In this document: one piece after another, positions 8,691 through 18,665 of the stretch
How the letters are laid out: each line of letters begins with the position of its first letter
Numbering within the stretch: the stretch's first letter is position 1
DNA from: Noviherbaspirillum malthae
GTDB taxonomy: Bacteria; Pseudomonadota; Gammaproteobacteria; Burkholderiales; Burkholderiaceae_D
DNA length: 64,000 bases
Reading direction: 5' to 3'
Assembly: GCF_015352985.1 (NCBI RefSeq)
Contig: NZ_JACYXF010000003.1
Coordinates: forward strand, 186,001-250,000
Translations under genes and position numbers: made by a program
The notes under the pieces: generated by a model
What the model saw: only the letters and a program-made list of their open reading frames with translations
The model's database searches: none
Told to the model about the DNA's origin: nothing

Positions 8691-9665
8691 CTACGATCGT
8701 GTCGGCAGCGGAAGCCCTTCCGCTCGCGCAAGGCGCTCCATTGCATTCTCCAGGATGGCGCGTGCGCGGCCGGAAGCGAGCTGCAGTTCCCGATGCAATT
8801 GCGCATCGTCCTCATTGCGTGATGCGCACTGGGCGCTGTAACGCTCGAAGCTCCCGACCATCAGCAGAAGGTCGGCGAGATGGCGCGGGCATTCGCAGGC
8901 AAGCTGGTTGCCGGTGACCGTGATCGTGGAAAGATACTCCTCGTCGAAACGCACTTCGGGCACGTCCGGCCGCTCCGGCGGGGGAAGTCTCTCGCCCGTC
9001 AAGGCTGATCGGCAGAGCAGCACCAGTTCGCCGGGTTCTGCCGGTACGCGCGCAATCAGGCAGCCATGTGCGCGCAAGGCGCGAATGGTTGCGCTTGAAC
9101 AGAACCGGTAAAGCACCACGACGGCCGCGGCCGAGCAGGCCTGGCGCATCGATACGATCATCGGCAGGACGCTTTCGTCGAGCTCCGACAGTTCGATCAG
9201 CAGTACCTCCACGTCTGCACCCTGCGGCGGCGATGCGGCGTCTTCAAGCCGGGAGCGGCTCCATTGCACCGCAAGTTCCGCACTCTCCCGCCCCGCTGCC
9301 GCGATGCGCCGGGCAAGGCCTTCGCCGATGACAGCCGCTCTCAACGGGCCGGCTGCCTGCTGCGCGCCGGAACGCGGCGCAGCCATTTCCTGCAGCTGCT
9401 CGACCGGCAGCCTTGCCAGCATGCCGATCGCATGCCCCTGGTCGACCAGCTGCTTGACCAGCGCAAGCCGCCGCACCTGCTCCGCCGAGTACAGGCGCTG
9501 TCCGCTCGTCGAACGCTTCGTGCCCGACAAGTCGTACCGGCGCTCCCACACACGCAAGGTTTCCGCCGAAAGACCGGCCAGCCGCGCTGCCACGCCGCTG
9601 CGGTAGCTGACGCGGCTGTCGTCTGCCGGCGATGTTTCCTGCTCGATTTCGGATGATTTCTTCAT
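8691..9665 (-). CDS. MerR-family transcriptional regulator
   Basis: A 324-residue regulator. Residues about 20-85 form a MerR DNA-binding domain (GVAARLAGLSAETLRVWERRYDL, then TSGQRLYSAEQVRRLALVKQL). The rest resembles the C-terminal half of LitR/CarH-like MerR proteins with a B12-binding-type fold, but no DxHxxG cobalamin motif is visible, so light or B12 sensing should not be assumed. The start at 9665 (MKKSSEIEQ) is supported by a TATAAT hexamer just upstream inside the longer open frame. The divergent neighbour is the fasciclin-domain gene. Confidence 0.85.
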   Translation of the reverse strand: MKKSSEIEQETSPADDSRVSYRSGVAARLAGLSAETLRVWERRYDLSGTKRSTSGQRLYSAEQVRRLALVKQLVDQGHAIGMLARLPVEQLQEMAAPRSGAQQAAGPLRAAVIGEGLARRIAAAGRESAELAVQWSRSRLEDAASPPQGADVEVLLIELSELDESVLPMIVSMRQACSAAAVVVLYRFCSSATIRALRAHGCLIARVPAEPGELVLLCRSALTGERLPPPERPDVPEVRFDEEYLSTITVTGNQLACECPRHLADLLLMVGSFERYSAQCASRNEDDAQLHRELQLASGRARAILENAMERLARAEGLPLPTRS

Positions 9666-9698
9666 GGAATGACCCGTATTTGAACCGATGATTTCTCG

Positions 9699-9704
9699 AT
9701 TATA
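9699..9704 (-). promoter_or_regulatory. Candidate -10 box for the MerR gene
   Basis: A perfect TATAAT on the minus strand, about 34 bases before the chosen ATG at 9665. No convincing -35 hexamer at 16-18 bases is visible, which fits MerR-type promoters with non-standard spacing, but autoregulation is only a guess. The hexamer lies inside the longer open frame and argues against the upstream start. Confidence 0.4.
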
Positions 9705-9849
9705 GCGGTTCATTCAATAGACAATTGATATTTGATGGCATAAATTTACGACACACCCGGTTCACAAATTCAGGGTTTTGTTCTGTTTAGTGGCTTTACG
9801 GCCTCTGCACTTGCGATGGCCGCGACCTTACATTTCACAGGAGATAGCA

Positions 9850-10305
9850 ATGAAAAAGTTAATGATCGGCGTCTCGATGACACTTGCCTTCGGTGCCGCA
9901 CAGGCCGCCGACATCGTGGACACCGCCAAGTCGGCAGGCTCGTTCAATACCCTTGTCACCGCCGTACAGGCTGCGGGTCTGGTGGACACGCTGAAAGGCC
10001 CGGGCCCGTTCACCGTCTTCGCGCCGACCGACGAAGCGTTTGCGAAGATCCCGAAGGACAAGCTCGATGCGCTGCTCAAGGACAAGGCCGCGCTGACCAA
10101 GGTGCTGACCTATCATGTCGTCCCCGGCAAGGTGATGGCGGCAAACGTCAAGCCGGGATCGGTCAAGTCGGTGGAGGGAAGCCCGCTTTCCATCAGCGCG
10201 AAAGGCGGCAAGGTTGAGGTGAATGATGCCAATGTCGTGAAGACCGATATTGTTGCCGACAACGGCGTCATTCATGTCATCGACAGTGTTGTGATGCCCA
10301 AGTAA
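9850..10305 (+). CDS. Secreted fasciclin (FAS1) domain protein
   Basis: A 151-residue protein with a 20-residue signal peptide ([10 protein letters not shown] cut before ADIVD) and one FAS1 domain. The H1 box ([17 protein letters not shown]), the central TYHVVPGKV and the H2-like ending [13 protein letters not shown] are all present. FAS1 proteins mediate adhesion or matrix contact and are often induced by stress. AGGAG precedes the ATG at 9850. It stands alone and is followed by a long perfect palindrome. Confidence 0.93.
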   Translation: MKKLMIGVSMTLAFGAAQAADIVDTAKSAGSFNTLVTAVQAAGLVDTLKGPGPFTVFAPTDEAFAKIPKDKLDALLKDKAALTKVLTYHVVPGKVMAANVKPGSVKSVEGSPLSISAKGGKVEVNDANVVKTDIVADNGVIHVIDSVVMPK

Positions 10306-10328
10306 AGTCAGGTCAAGGTGCGTGCATC

Positions 10329-10356
10329 GCGGGTCCGCTGTCGACAGCGGACCCGC
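10329..10356. terminator. Perfect 28-bp palindrome after the fasciclin gene
   Basis: The sequence GCGGGTCCGCTGTC is followed directly by its reverse complement, 24 bases after the fasciclin stop codon. The palindrome is followed by ACCGCTTTTGG, a weak T run. The most likely role is a transcription terminator; a protein-binding palindrome is an alternative. Confidence 0.55.
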
Positions 10357-10604
10357 ACCGCTTTTGGCGAACCGGTAACCGATCGCTGCACACCATTGAC
10401 GCTGCCGATACCAAGAGACCGCTTTCAATTTCGTGCGCCATCGATGCAGCGTTTCGCATTGAACCGGAACAGAAACCGCATGATTCCCCTGGAAGGATGC
10501 ATGCATGCAATGCGCCATGCATGTCCATAACCAAGATCCAAGACCATCCCTTCCAGGAGTACAATGCGTCACTTTAACGGCGTGCCGGATCACCAGTTAG
10601 ATGT

Positions 10605-13142
10605 ATGCAGAGCATTGATAGCGAGGGCCGTCTGATCGAACCCAGGCGTGCAGCAGAACATGTCGGGTTCACAGAGGAGATGCGATCCGGCCTGGGCCAT
10701 CACATCTGGACTGGCTCTCCGTTGGGCGCCCCCGGACAATGGCCGCAAGCGCTGCGCCTTGCAGCGCACTTGCTTGTCGATTCCCCCTTGCCCATGTGGC
10801 TGACCTGGGGCGACAGCTGCGCGACGATCTACAACGAAGCATGCTGCAGGCTGTTTCGCAAAGGGCAGCCGCACCTCCTGGGTGCGCCGCTCGACGATGT
10901 CATCGGCGACTGGCCCGAGGTTCGTTCCCTGGTCCTGGAGACCATGCGGGGAAAGGGCCTGTGCCGCAAGGACCGGCCTCTGGCCATCGGCCAGCCTGAA
11001 GACCGGCAGATTGCCTGGTTCACCGTTTCCGGCACGCCGCTTCGGGACGAAAAGGGCGCGGTGCGCGGAACCATCTGCACTGCCTGGGAAACGAGCGACA
11101 ACGCGCGCTCCCGTCAATGGCTGGCCGAGCATGAAGCCGAGGTGGCCCGGCGCGATGCGCAGGTAAGGGAAGCCGCCGAACGCTACCGTCTGGCGCGTCT
11201 GGCCGCCAACGATGCCATCTGGGACTGGCGGCTCGGCGACGGGCACGTGATCTGGAATCAGGCGCTCGCCACACTCTTCGGCTACGACCTGGAGCAGACG
11301 TCGGCCGACTGGTGGATCGAGCATATCCATCCGGACGATCGCGCCGCGATCGATGAAAGCATTCATCAGGTCATCAAAGGAGATGGCGTCAACTGGTCCG
11401 GCGAATACCGATTCCTGCGCGCCGATGGCAGCTATGCCGAAATCTTTGACCGCGGCGCGGTGCTGCGCGATGCCGGCGGCGCGCCGGTACGCATGATCGG
11501 CGCCATGATCGACCTCACCGAACGCAAGGCTGCGGAACGGGCCCTGCGCGAAAGCGAACGCCTGTTCCGCACGCTGTTCGAATCCATCGACGAAGGCTTC
11601 TGCGTGATCGAGTTCATCGACGGTCCGCACGGTCCCCTGAGCGATTACGTGCATGTGATGGCCAATCCGGCTTATGCCCTGAATGCCGGGATCGAAAACG
11701 TGGTCGGCCAGCGCGTGCGCGACATGGTGCCGCTGGAAGCGGAAGGCTGGGTGCAGATCTACAGGCGGGTACTGGTCACCGGCGAACCGATACGCTTCGA
11801 ACGCGAACTCGAGCATACCGGCCGCCACCTGGAACTGGCGGCGCTGCGCATCGAACCGGCGGAACGCCGGCAGGTCGCCGTCCTGTTCCAGGACATCACC
11901 ACGCGACATCGCGCGGAAGTCGCCTTGCGCGAACTGAACGATGCCCTGGAGCAGAGAGTGACGGCTGAAGTCGACAAGCGCACGCGGATCGAGGATGCGC
12001 TGCACCAGGCGCGCAAGATGGAAGCCGTCGGGCAGCTCACGGGAGGCATCGCCCATGACTTCAACAACATGCTCGCCGTCATTTCGAATGCGCTTGAGCT
12101 CATGGGCCGGCGCTTTGCCGCCGGCGACGACCGCACGCTCGGTTATCTCGGGTTGGCAAAGAGCGGCGTTTCGCGCGCATCGCAGCTGACCCAGCGGCTC
12201 CTCGCGTTTTCGCGCCAGCAGCCTCTTCATCCAAGACCGGTATTGGTGAACGAGCTCGTGACCGGCATGTCGGAACTGCTCGGGCATTCGCTCGGTGGCG
12301 GCATCGTTTTCGATACCGTGCTTGCCGCCGATGTATGGCCTACCTATGTCGATCCTGGCCAGCTCGAGAACATCATTCTCAATCTCGCCGTCAATGCGCG
12401 CGATGCCATGGAAAGAGGCGGCCGCCTGACGATCGAGACAAGCAATTGCGTGCTGGACGAGCGCTTCGCTCTTGCGGAGGAAGACCTCGTTCCGGGCCCC
12501 TATGTGATGATATCGATCCGCGACACCGGCACGGGCATGTCGAAAGAAGTCCTGTCCAAGGCTTTCGATCCATTCTTTACAACGAAAGAACCGGGCCGCG
12601 GCACCGGTCTGGGACTGAGCCAGGTGTATGGCTTCATCAGGCAGTCGGGCGGGCAGGTAAGAATCGATTCCGAGCCGGGCAGGGGAACAGTGGTCAACCT
12701 CTACCTTCCGCATCATGCGGACAAGCCTGAAAAGGAAAACAAGCCAAAGGCCGCCGCCGTCAAACGGGGAGATGCGAGCGAGACAATTCTCGTAACCGAC
12801 GACGAAGAGGACGTACGCATACTTCTGGCGGACATGCTGACCCATTTGGGCTACCGCGTACATGCCGCCGAAGGAGGGGCCGCAGCCCTGCGGATACTCG
12901 ACGCGCATCCCGATATTCAGCTTCTGGTGACAGACGTGCTGATGCCCGAGATGAACGGCCGCGAGCTTGCCGATGAAGCCTTGCAACGGCATCCAAACCT
13001 CAAGGTGCTGTTCATCACGGGCTACGTGGGGAATGTGTTGCTTGCCAATGAAGAGCCGGAGCAGAACGTACACGTCATGGACAAGCCGTTTGCCATGGCG
13101 GATCTGGCTCAGCGGGTCAGGGCGCTTCTCGACCAGTCGTGA
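10605..13142 (+). CDS. PAS-domain hybrid sensor histidine kinase
   Basis: An 845-residue soluble hybrid kinase with no membrane helices. It has three PAS-like segments at about 45-165, 195-310 and 320-440, and a coiled linker. The dimerisation/phospho-acceptor region is GQLTGGIAHDFNNMLAV (His about 485). The ATPase domain has N box NLAVNARDAM and G boxes DTGTGMS and GTGLGLSQVYGF. The C-terminal receiver has acidic residues TDDEEDV, phospho-acceptor Asp in LLVTDVLMPEMNG and Lys in MDKPF. The PAS region closest to the kinase probably senses a cytosolic signal. No partner regulator gene is adjacent. Confidence 0.92.
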   Translation: MQSIDSEGRLIEPRRAAEHVGFTEEMRSGLGHHIWTGSPLGAPGQWPQALRLAAHLLVDSPLPMWLTWGDSCATIYNEACCRLFRKGQPHLLGAPLDDVIGDWPEVRSLVLETMRGKGLCRKDRPLAIGQPEDRQIAWFTVSGTPLRDEKGAVRGTICTAWETSDNARSRQWLAEHEAEVARRDAQVREAAERYRLARLAANDAIWDWRLGDGHVIWNQALATLFGYDLEQTSADWWIEHIHPDDRAAIDESIHQVIKGDGVNWSGEYRFLRADGSYAEIFDRGAVLRDAGGAPVRMIGAMIDLTERKAAERALRESERLFRTLFESIDEGFCVIEFIDGPHGPLSDYVHVMANPAYALNAGIENVVGQRVRDMVPLEAEGWVQIYRRVLVTGEPIRFERELEHTGRHLELAALRIEPAERRQVAVLFQDITTRHRAEVALRELNDALEQRVTAEVDKRTRIEDALHQARKMEAVGQLTGGIAHDFNNMLAVISNALELMGRRFAAGDDRTLGYLGLAKSGVSRASQLTQRLLAFSRQQPLHPRPVLVNELVTGMSELLGHSLGGGIVFDTVLAADVWPTYVDPGQLENIILNLAVNARDAMERGGRLTIETSNCVLDERFALAEEDLVPGPYVMISIRDTGTGMSKEVLSKAFDPFFTTKEPGRGTGLGLSQVYGFIRQSGGQVRIDSEPGRGTVVNLYLPHHADKPEKENKPKAAAVKRGDASETILVTDDEEDVRILLADMLTHLGYRVHAAEGGAAALRILDAHPDIQLLVTDVLMPEMNGRELADEALQRHPNLKVLFITGYVGNVLLANEEPEQNVHVMDKPFAMADLAQRVRALLDQS

Positions 13143-13420
13143 AGCGGGCGAGATGACGCTCGTCCCAGGTCATTTCGTCGGCAGGGAGAGTACGGATGGC
13201 AGGAGATGGACGACCCTGCCTGTCATGCGCCGGGCACTGCCTTGCAGTAACAAACATTAACAAATTGGCCGGCGTCTCCTGGAAATATTCATCCTTTCCT
13301 CGCCTACAATCGTCGGACGGCAGCGCCCCCTTGCGTTTTTGTTTTTGCCCTCCTGCCTGTCTACCTGTCTGCCTGTTCCTCTGTCTGTTTCCGTATGTTC
13401 CTTGATAAGGTCATTGTCCG

Positions 13421-13711
13421 ATGATGAGATTTACCAAGGCGATTTACCTCTCGACGCTCTGGATCGTTCTCTCCATGTCCTGCGCGCTGCTGTGGATGTC
13501 ATTTCCCGAACTGTGGCCGCATGTGACGCTGCCCCTGGGAAGCTGGACCGACGGGCTGCTCAGTTCAGTCGCCCCTTCCGTCGACCCGGATGACATCGCC
13601 GAACTGCAACTCCTGATCAGCTTTGTCATTTGCGCAAGCGTCATGGCGGCGGGGTTCTTCATCGTCGCCATGATTCGCCTGAAATGCCGGCTGACGGAAA
13701 CCCGGGCTTGA
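13421..13711 (+). CDS. Small two-helix membrane protein
   Basis: A 96-residue protein with two hydrophobic segments, at about 8-28 and 62-85, separated by a polar loop rich in Trp, Pro, Ser and Asp. No family was recognised. The start is uncertain by one codon (ATGATG) and no strong ribosome site is visible. It is convergent with the next membrane protein gene, whose stop lies 8 bases away. Confidence 0.55.
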   Translation: MMRFTKAIYLSTLWIVLSMSCALLWMSFPELWPHVTLPLGSWTDGLLSSVAPSVDPDDIAELQLLISFVICASVMAAGFFIVAMIRLKCRLTETRA

Positions 13712-13719
13712 GCCCGCGA

Positions 13720-14223
13720 TCAAGCCAGCGGTTCGGTCCAGTCGAGGCGCAGATACATGCCCGCGGCAATCATGCCGAACAGCAGGTGTCCCATGACGGC
13801 TGCCCAGCTCCGCAATTCCGCAACCCAGGGGAACAGCCCTGACAGCACGTAGAAGTTGAATAGATAAAGCAGCAGGCCGAACAGCGCGCCGGCAAACAGG
13901 GAAGCGCCCGGGTTGGCGGTGACGTGCGCCGATTCGAGGATCAGGGCCAGCACTGCGGCAAACAGTGCGCCCAGCACATAATGCGTGATCAGGGCGACGC
14001 CAACTACCAGGACGCTGAAGTCGGCACCGTTGGCTACGCTGCTGCCCATGGTGATTGCAGCGATCTTGTGCGATATCTGCCACGGCGAATGGCCTAGCGT
14101 GGTGGTCGAATACAGCAGCTCCAGCACCATCAGCACCGCGCCGGCGACAATGCCCGCGACGATGGCAGCGGGCCAGTGCGGCATGCGCATGTGCATGCGA
14201 TGCATGTTCAGATGCAAGTCCAT
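13720..14223 (-). CDS. Four-helix membrane protein, function unknown
   Basis: A 167-residue protein. The N-terminus is Met/His-rich (LHLNMHRMHMRMPHW) and may bind a metal ion. Hydrophobic helices follow at about 18-38, 68-95, 105-130 and 138-158. AGGAGG lies just upstream of the ATG. It resembles uncharacterised small inner-membrane proteins of Burkholderiales; no transport motif is recognised. Confidence 0.65.
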   Translation of the reverse strand: MDLHLNMHRMHMRMPHWPAAIVAGIVAGAVLMVLELLYSTTTLGHSPWQISHKIAAITMGSSVANGADFSVLVVGVALITHYVLGALFAAVLALILESAHVTANPGASLFAGALFGLLLYLFNFYVLSGLFPWVAELRSWAAVMGHLLFGMIAAGMYLRLDWTEPLA

Positions 14224-14487
14224 GATGACCTCCTGTAGCGATTGAGCAGGTTGCCGTCATGCGCGGGCCGCGCTGTCGGTACCCTGGTACAGGCGGCAGG
14301 GACGGCGGCGCATGACTTTCTCCCTGCAAAGGATTGATTTCAGTATATGCAGCTTGGCGCGGCATGCAAACCGGATTTCCGGCGCGTTTTACGCGTCCTT
14401 CGGCGCATCCGCCCTGCCCCGGCTGCAACGCGGAGGCCGGTGCGGATGTGCAGCGCGACGATTGCTCTCAAGCTTTGCATCAAGGCA

Positions 14488-15873
14488 TCAGGCCGGCATG
14501 ATGTTCTGGTTCTGCCGGAACAGGTTGCGCGGATCGTATTTCGCCTTGATCTGCCTGAGCCTTTCATAATTGCCGCCATACGCCTCGGCGATGCGGTCGC
14601 CCTCCTCCTGTGTCAGGAAGTTGATGTAGACGCTGCCGGCGGCATACGGCGCGGTGGCGGCAAAGAAGGCGCGCGCCCAGCTGATGCACTTGTCGTCGTC
14701 GGCCGGATCGGTCCAGCGGGTATGCACGTTCATCGCATAGATCACGTTGCGATGGGGATAGGCGGTCGCCTCCGGCGGAAGACGGTTGGCCTGGCCCCCG
14801 ATGTGGCCGAGAAAGATTTCGCACTCGGGCGTCGGGAGTTCGCCGACGAAGCGGATGAGCGCATCGATGGCTTCGTCGGCAAGCCGGTCGAGGTTATGCG
14901 ACTTCCAGTAATTGCGGGAGCCCGGCGCCAGCAGGGGATCGAAGGCTTGCTGCCAGGCGACATAGGGGGTCGCACCGACATGTTCGCCGCAGGCCTGGCC
15001 GAAGCCCCGCACCGCATCCAGCTCGGTGTTGACCGCATCGAGCGGCAGCAGCGAGAAGAACGCGATCACCACAACTTCCTTGCCATGCACCTCGGGCGGC
15101 AGGAAAGGCAGCGGAGGCGCCTGGCGCAGCACTGCCCAGAGGCTGACGTCGTCCGACAGGCCGTTCACGAGATCCCGATAGCGGGTCAGCACCTGTTTGG
15201 CCTGGCTGAACGGAAAGACGATCAGGCCCGTCGTCACTTCCGGGCCGACTTCATGCAGGCGGAATTCGAACATGGTGGCGACGCCGAAGTTGCCGCCGCC
15301 GCCGCGAATGGCCCAGAACAGGTCGCTGCACTGTTCGGCACGGGCGCGCAGCAAGTCGCCGTCGGCAGTGACGATATCGGCCGACAGCAGGTTGTCGACG
15401 GTAAGCCCGTACTTGCGGCTGAGCCAGCCGAAGCCGCCTCCCAGCGTCAGGCCGCCGACGCCGGTGGTGGAGTTGATGCCCAGAGGCGTGGCAAGACCAT
15501 GGCTCTGCGCCTCATGGTCGAAATCGCCCAGCGTCGCGCCGCCCTGCACAAAGGCTTTTTTTCCCTCGCGGTCGACATGAACGGCGCGCATGCCGGACAA
15601 ATCGATAACCATGCCGTCATCGCACAGGGCGTTGCCGGCGATGTTGTGCCCGCCGCCCCGCACTGCGACCGGGATGTCATGCTCGCGCGCGAACCTGACC
15701 GCAACCCTGACATCGGATGTTCCCCTGCAGCGCACGATCAGGCCGGGCCTGCGGTCGATCATGGCGTTCCAGATTTGCCTGGCCTCGTCATAACCCGTGT
15801 CGCTCGGCTGCAGCAGGGTTCCCCGCAGCTTCGTCTTGAAATCGTTGATGACGCCAATATTCATGCTGGTCAT
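14488..15873 (-). CDS. FAD-linked oxidoreductase, BBE type
   Basis: A 461-residue flavoprotein. The PP-loop of the FAD_binding_4 domain is RGGGHNIAG, in which His is the usual covalent FAD attachment site. GVGGLTLGGGFGWLSRKYG completes the flavin site, and the C-terminal BBE motif (YINFLTQEE then NYERLRQIKAKYDPRNLF) closes the protein. The Cys used by bicovalent members is replaced (GINSTTGVGG), so a single covalent link is expected. The start at 15873 follows GGAGGAACC. No signal peptide is seen; substrate unknown, possibly a sugar or phenolic alcohol. Confidence 0.9.
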   Translation of the reverse strand: MTSMNIGVINDFKTKLRGTLLQPSDTGYDEARQIWNAMIDRRPGLIVRCRGTSDVRVAVRFAREHDIPVAVRGGGHNIAGNALCDDGMVIDLSGMRAVHVDREGKKAFVQGGATLGDFDHEAQSHGLATPLGINSTTGVGGLTLGGGFGWLSRKYGLTVDNLLSADIVTADGDLLRARAEQCSDLFWAIRGGGGNFGVATMFEFRLHEVGPEVTTGLIVFPFSQAKQVLTRYRDLVNGLSDDVSLWAVLRQAPPLPFLPPEVHGKEVVVIAFFSLLPLDAVNTELDAVRGFGQACGEHVGATPYVAWQQAFDPLLAPGSRNYWKSHNLDRLADEAIDALIRFVGELPTPECEIFLGHIGGQANRLPPEATAYPHRNVIYAMNVHTRWTDPADDDKCISWARAFFAATAPYAAGSVYINFLTQEEGDRIAEAYGGNYERLRQIKAKYDPRNLFRQNQNIMPA

Positions 15874-15940
15874 GGTTCCTCCGCGCATTGTTGGTGCCAT
15901 GGGCCGTCGCTGGAGCGCCTGCGGCGGTCCATGACAGGTT

Positions 15941-16159
15941 TCAGACAGCTGCAACGGCCGGCCGCTCTACCGGCGGAGTGCCTTCCTTGAACAGCTGCCG
16001 GATCTGCTGCCGCAGTTCGGGACTGTCCTGATGCCGGTGCACGGCTACCGCATGCTGTACCGCAGCCTCGAGCAGTTCCTCTTCGGAGTCGGCCGCGATC
16101 GCAACCGAGCAATGCGTGTCGCTGGGAAATTCGCGGCAGTCGATGTATTTGCGTGACAT
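15941..16159 (-). CDS. DUF1059 small protein
   Basis: A 72-residue protein matching DUF1059: KYIDCREFPSDTHCSVAI, then ADSEEELLEAAVQHAVAVH and SPELRQQI. Two Cys and two His could bind a metal. The start at 16159 (MSRKYIDC) matches the family length; an upstream extension of 93 residues in the open frame is not family-like. It lies 67 bases before the FAD oxidase gene on the same strand and may share its promoter. Confidence 0.8.
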   Translation of the reverse strand: MSRKYIDCREFPSDTHCSVAIAADSEEELLEAAVQHAVAVHRHQDSPELRQQIRQLFKEGTPPVERPAVAAV

Positions 16160-16438
16160 GATGAGCCCCCGTCTTGAAGTGGAAACGGAGCACGGATAGG
16201 AGCGGGCATTCCATGCCGGAATAGCTCGCAGGGATCCGGCAAGCGCGCAGAAGCGGAACGCAACATGCCCTTGCGCTGCGCACTCAACCTCAATATAGGG
16301 CGCGGCCGGCGGGGGGCATTGCCATCTGCGGTCATTCATGAGATTGCGCAAGCCCTGTGCATGCGGCCATGCGCTCGAACCGGCCGGGTCATGCAGCACG
16401 GTACTTCCGGGGATATCGGCCCGGATGCGGCCCGGCAA

Positions 16439-17032
16439 TCAAGTGCCGGCGTCGATCCGGGCCCGGCCCTGCGTGAGATCCCGCAGCAGGCCGCTTGCAC
16501 GCTCGGCATCGGCTGCCGGCAACTGCACCGTCATGTGCACGCCGTTTTCATGGTCCGCATTCAGCAGCGCATAGCCCTGCTGCTCGATCCAGCGCCGCAC
16601 GCGCGCCTCGTCGGCATAGGCCAGCCGCATGGAAATCAGCGACATGGCGACATGCTCCACGAGCTGCGCCTGCTTGAGCGCCGCCGCCACGGCATCGGTA
16701 TAGGCGCGCACCAGGCCGCCGGCGCCGAGCTTGATCCCGCCGTAGTAACGCACCACGGCGGCAAGCACGCCGTCGAGCTCATGATGGCGCAGTACCTCCA
16801 GCATGGGCCTGCCTGCGGTACCCGAGGGTTCGCCGTCGTCGGACATGCCGGACTGCCCGCCGGCCATCAGTGCCCAGCAGACATGGGTTGCTGCGCGATG
16901 CTGTTCACGCAGCCCTGCGATGAGACGCATTGCCGCATCACGGTCCGGCACCGGCGCAACGACGGCGATGAAACGGCTTTTCTTGATGTCGAGTTCAGCC
17001 TGGACGGCAGCGGACAGGGAATAGACGGGCAC
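16439..17032 (-). CDS. yigZ: YigZ/IMPACT family protein
   Basis: A 197-residue protein of the UPF0029 family. The signature is present: KKSRFIAVVAPV, ATHVCWAL, SDDGEPSGTAGRPML and VVRYYGGIKLGAGGLVRAY. The N-terminal IMPACT domain spans about 15-125, and the C-terminal ferredoxin-like fold about 135-195. Bacterial YigZ-type proteins are thought to bind nucleic acid or ribosomes, but their function is unsettled. It is isolated, and the upstream stressosome operon ends about 100 bases away on the same strand. Confidence 0.9.
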   Translation of the reverse strand: MPVYSLSAAVQAELDIKKSRFIAVVAPVPDRDAAMRLIAGLREQHRAATHVCWALMAGGQSGMSDDGEPSGTAGRPMLEVLRHHELDGVLAAVVRYYGGIKLGAGGLVRAYTDAVAAALKQAQLVEHVAMSLISMRLAYADEARVRRWIEQQGYALLNADHENGVHMTVQLPAADAERASGLLRDLTQGRARIDAGT

Positions 17033-17137
17033 GGGAAATCGGTGTGAAGATGGAAGCGGACGGAAAGCGCGCGATACCTGCGAATCGCCCTGCCGCTGCG
17101 AAGCCTGCGGCAGGATCGGTGGCTGGGGGCCGGGTGT

Positions 17138-18664
17138 TCAGGCGCCGGCGCGTCTCAGGCGCGAGATCGTGTCGATCAGGTGGTCGAACTTGACCGGCTT
17201 GACCAGATGATCGTCGAAACCGGCCGCCCGCGTGCGTTCAATATCCGCCTGCTTGCCGTAACCGGTCAGCGCGATCAGCGATGCATTCGCCGCTTCCGGC
17301 GTCTGCCGCAGCTTCGCGGCAACCATGGTGCCGTCCATGTCGGGCAGGCCGAGATCGAGGATGGCGATGTCCGGACGGAAGCCGGCCGCCTGTGCCAGCG
17401 CATCATTGCCGGTATGGACGGTCATGACTTCATGGCCGCTCAGCCTGAGCAGTTCGGAGATGATTTCCGCCGCGTCGTAGTTATCGTCGACGACGAGGAT
17501 GCGGTAAGCCTGCTTCCCGGCGGCACTCTCGGGCGCCGAGGTTTGATTCTCTGCCGGCGCCCTTGCAAGCAGCGGCAGGCATATTTCGAAACGGCTGCCG
17601 CGGTCGACGCCTTCGCTGTAGGCGGTAATGGTGCCGTCATGGAGCTCGATCAGTGTCTTGGACAGCGACAAACCGATGCCGAGCCCGTCCTTGACACGGT
17701 CGGTCGAATGGCCGGCCTGGGCGAACATCGAGAAGATGCGGTCGAGATGCTCGGGAGGGATGCCGATGCCGTTGTCCCTTACCTGGATGCAGACGGTATC
17801 GCCCCGCCTCTCGGCGCTCAGTTCGATTTCGCCGCCCTGGCGGGTGAACTTGGCGGCATTGTTGAGCACGTTGCAGATGGTCTGCGACAACCGGACGCCG
17901 TCGCCGTCGATCCAGACTTCTTCCTCTGGAAGCTGCGCCGCGAGCTTGTGCTGGCGGGCTTCTATCATGGGCCGGGCGGTTTCGATGGCGGCATCGATGA
18001 TGCCGCGCAGTTCGACCGGGTGCCGCTGCAGCAGCAGCTTGCCCTGGGAGATGCGGGCCACGTCGAGCAGGTCGTCGACCAGGCGCACCATGTGTTCGGT
18101 CTGGCGCAGGATGGTCTGGTGGGCCTGATCATGCGCGGCCCGGTCGTTGGGATCGAGGCTGCGCATCAGTTCCACCGCATTGCGGATCGGCCCGAGCGGA
18201 TTGCGCAGCTCATGTGCGAGCACGGCGAGGAACTCGTCCTTGCGACGGTCGACTTCCCGCAGTTCGCGTTCCACATGTCCGAGGCGCAGCAGGGCGCGCA
18301 CGTTGGCCACCAGTTCCTCGGGCTCGATCGGTTCGAACAGGTAGTTGTCGGCACCGCCTTCGAGCGCGCGGATCTTGTCGGAGGTGCCGATGTAGGACGC
18401 CGACGTCTGCAGCACGAGGATGGTCTTGGTATCGGTATTGTCCTTGAGCTGCCGGCAGACTTCGAAGCCATTGATGTCGGGCAGCTTGACGTCGAGCAGC
18501 ATCAGCGCCGGCTTTTCGCCTCTGGCCTTGCTGATCGCTTCCGCGCCGGTGGCCGCTTCGATGACGCGGAAGCCGGCCCGCGTCAGGATGCGGCTCTTCG
18601 CATAGCGCGACGCGTCGGTGTCGTCGACATTGAGGATGAGCTGATCTTGATCGATGGACGTCAT
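17138..18664 (-). CDS. Hybrid histidine kinase with two receiver domains
   Basis: A 508-residue soluble protein of receiver-kinase-receiver layout. The first receiver is residues about 8-125 (LNVDDTDASR, MLLDVKLPDING). The kinase core has VLAHELRNPLGPIRNAVELM with His about 149, N box NVLNNAAKFT and G box DGLGIGLSLSKTLI. The second receiver is about 385-505 (ILVVDDNYDAAE, AILDLGLPDMDG, LVKPVKF). The ATG lies one base after the stop of the preceding kinase gene, so translation is coupled. It is the last gene of the stressosome operon and probably its output or phosphorelay end. Confidence 0.92.
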   Translation of the reverse strand: MTSIDQDQLILNVDDTDASRYAKSRILTRAGFRVIEAATGAEAISKARGEKPALMLLDVKLPDINGFEVCRQLKDNTDTKTILVLQTSASYIGTSDKIRALEGGADNYLFEPIEPEELVANVRALLRLGHVERELREVDRRKDEFLAVLAHELRNPLGPIRNAVELMRSLDPNDRAAHDQAHQTILRQTEHMVRLVDDLLDVARISQGKLLLQRHPVELRGIIDAAIETARPMIEARQHKLAAQLPEEEVWIDGDGVRLSQTICNVLNNAAKFTRQGGEIELSAERRGDTVCIQVRDNGIGIPPEHLDRIFSMFAQAGHSTDRVKDGLGIGLSLSKTLIELHDGTITAYSEGVDRGSRFEICLPLLARAPAENQTSAPESAAGKQAYRILVVDDNYDAAEIISELLRLSGHEVMTVHTGNDALAQAAGFRPDIAILDLGLPDMDGTMVAAKLRQTPEAANASLIALTGYGKQADIERTRAAGFDDHLVKPVKFDHLIDTISRLRRAGA

Positions 18665-18665
18665 G

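Noticed and set aside
10590..13073. An 827-residue antisense frame opposite the PAS hybrid kinase
   Set aside because: Composition and lack of motifs mark it as a shadow of the kinase gene, which has every expected signature.
14347..15990. A 547-residue antisense frame opposite the FAD oxidase
   Set aside because: Shadow frame: no domain, no signal, while the minus-strand gene has complete FAD and BBE motifs.
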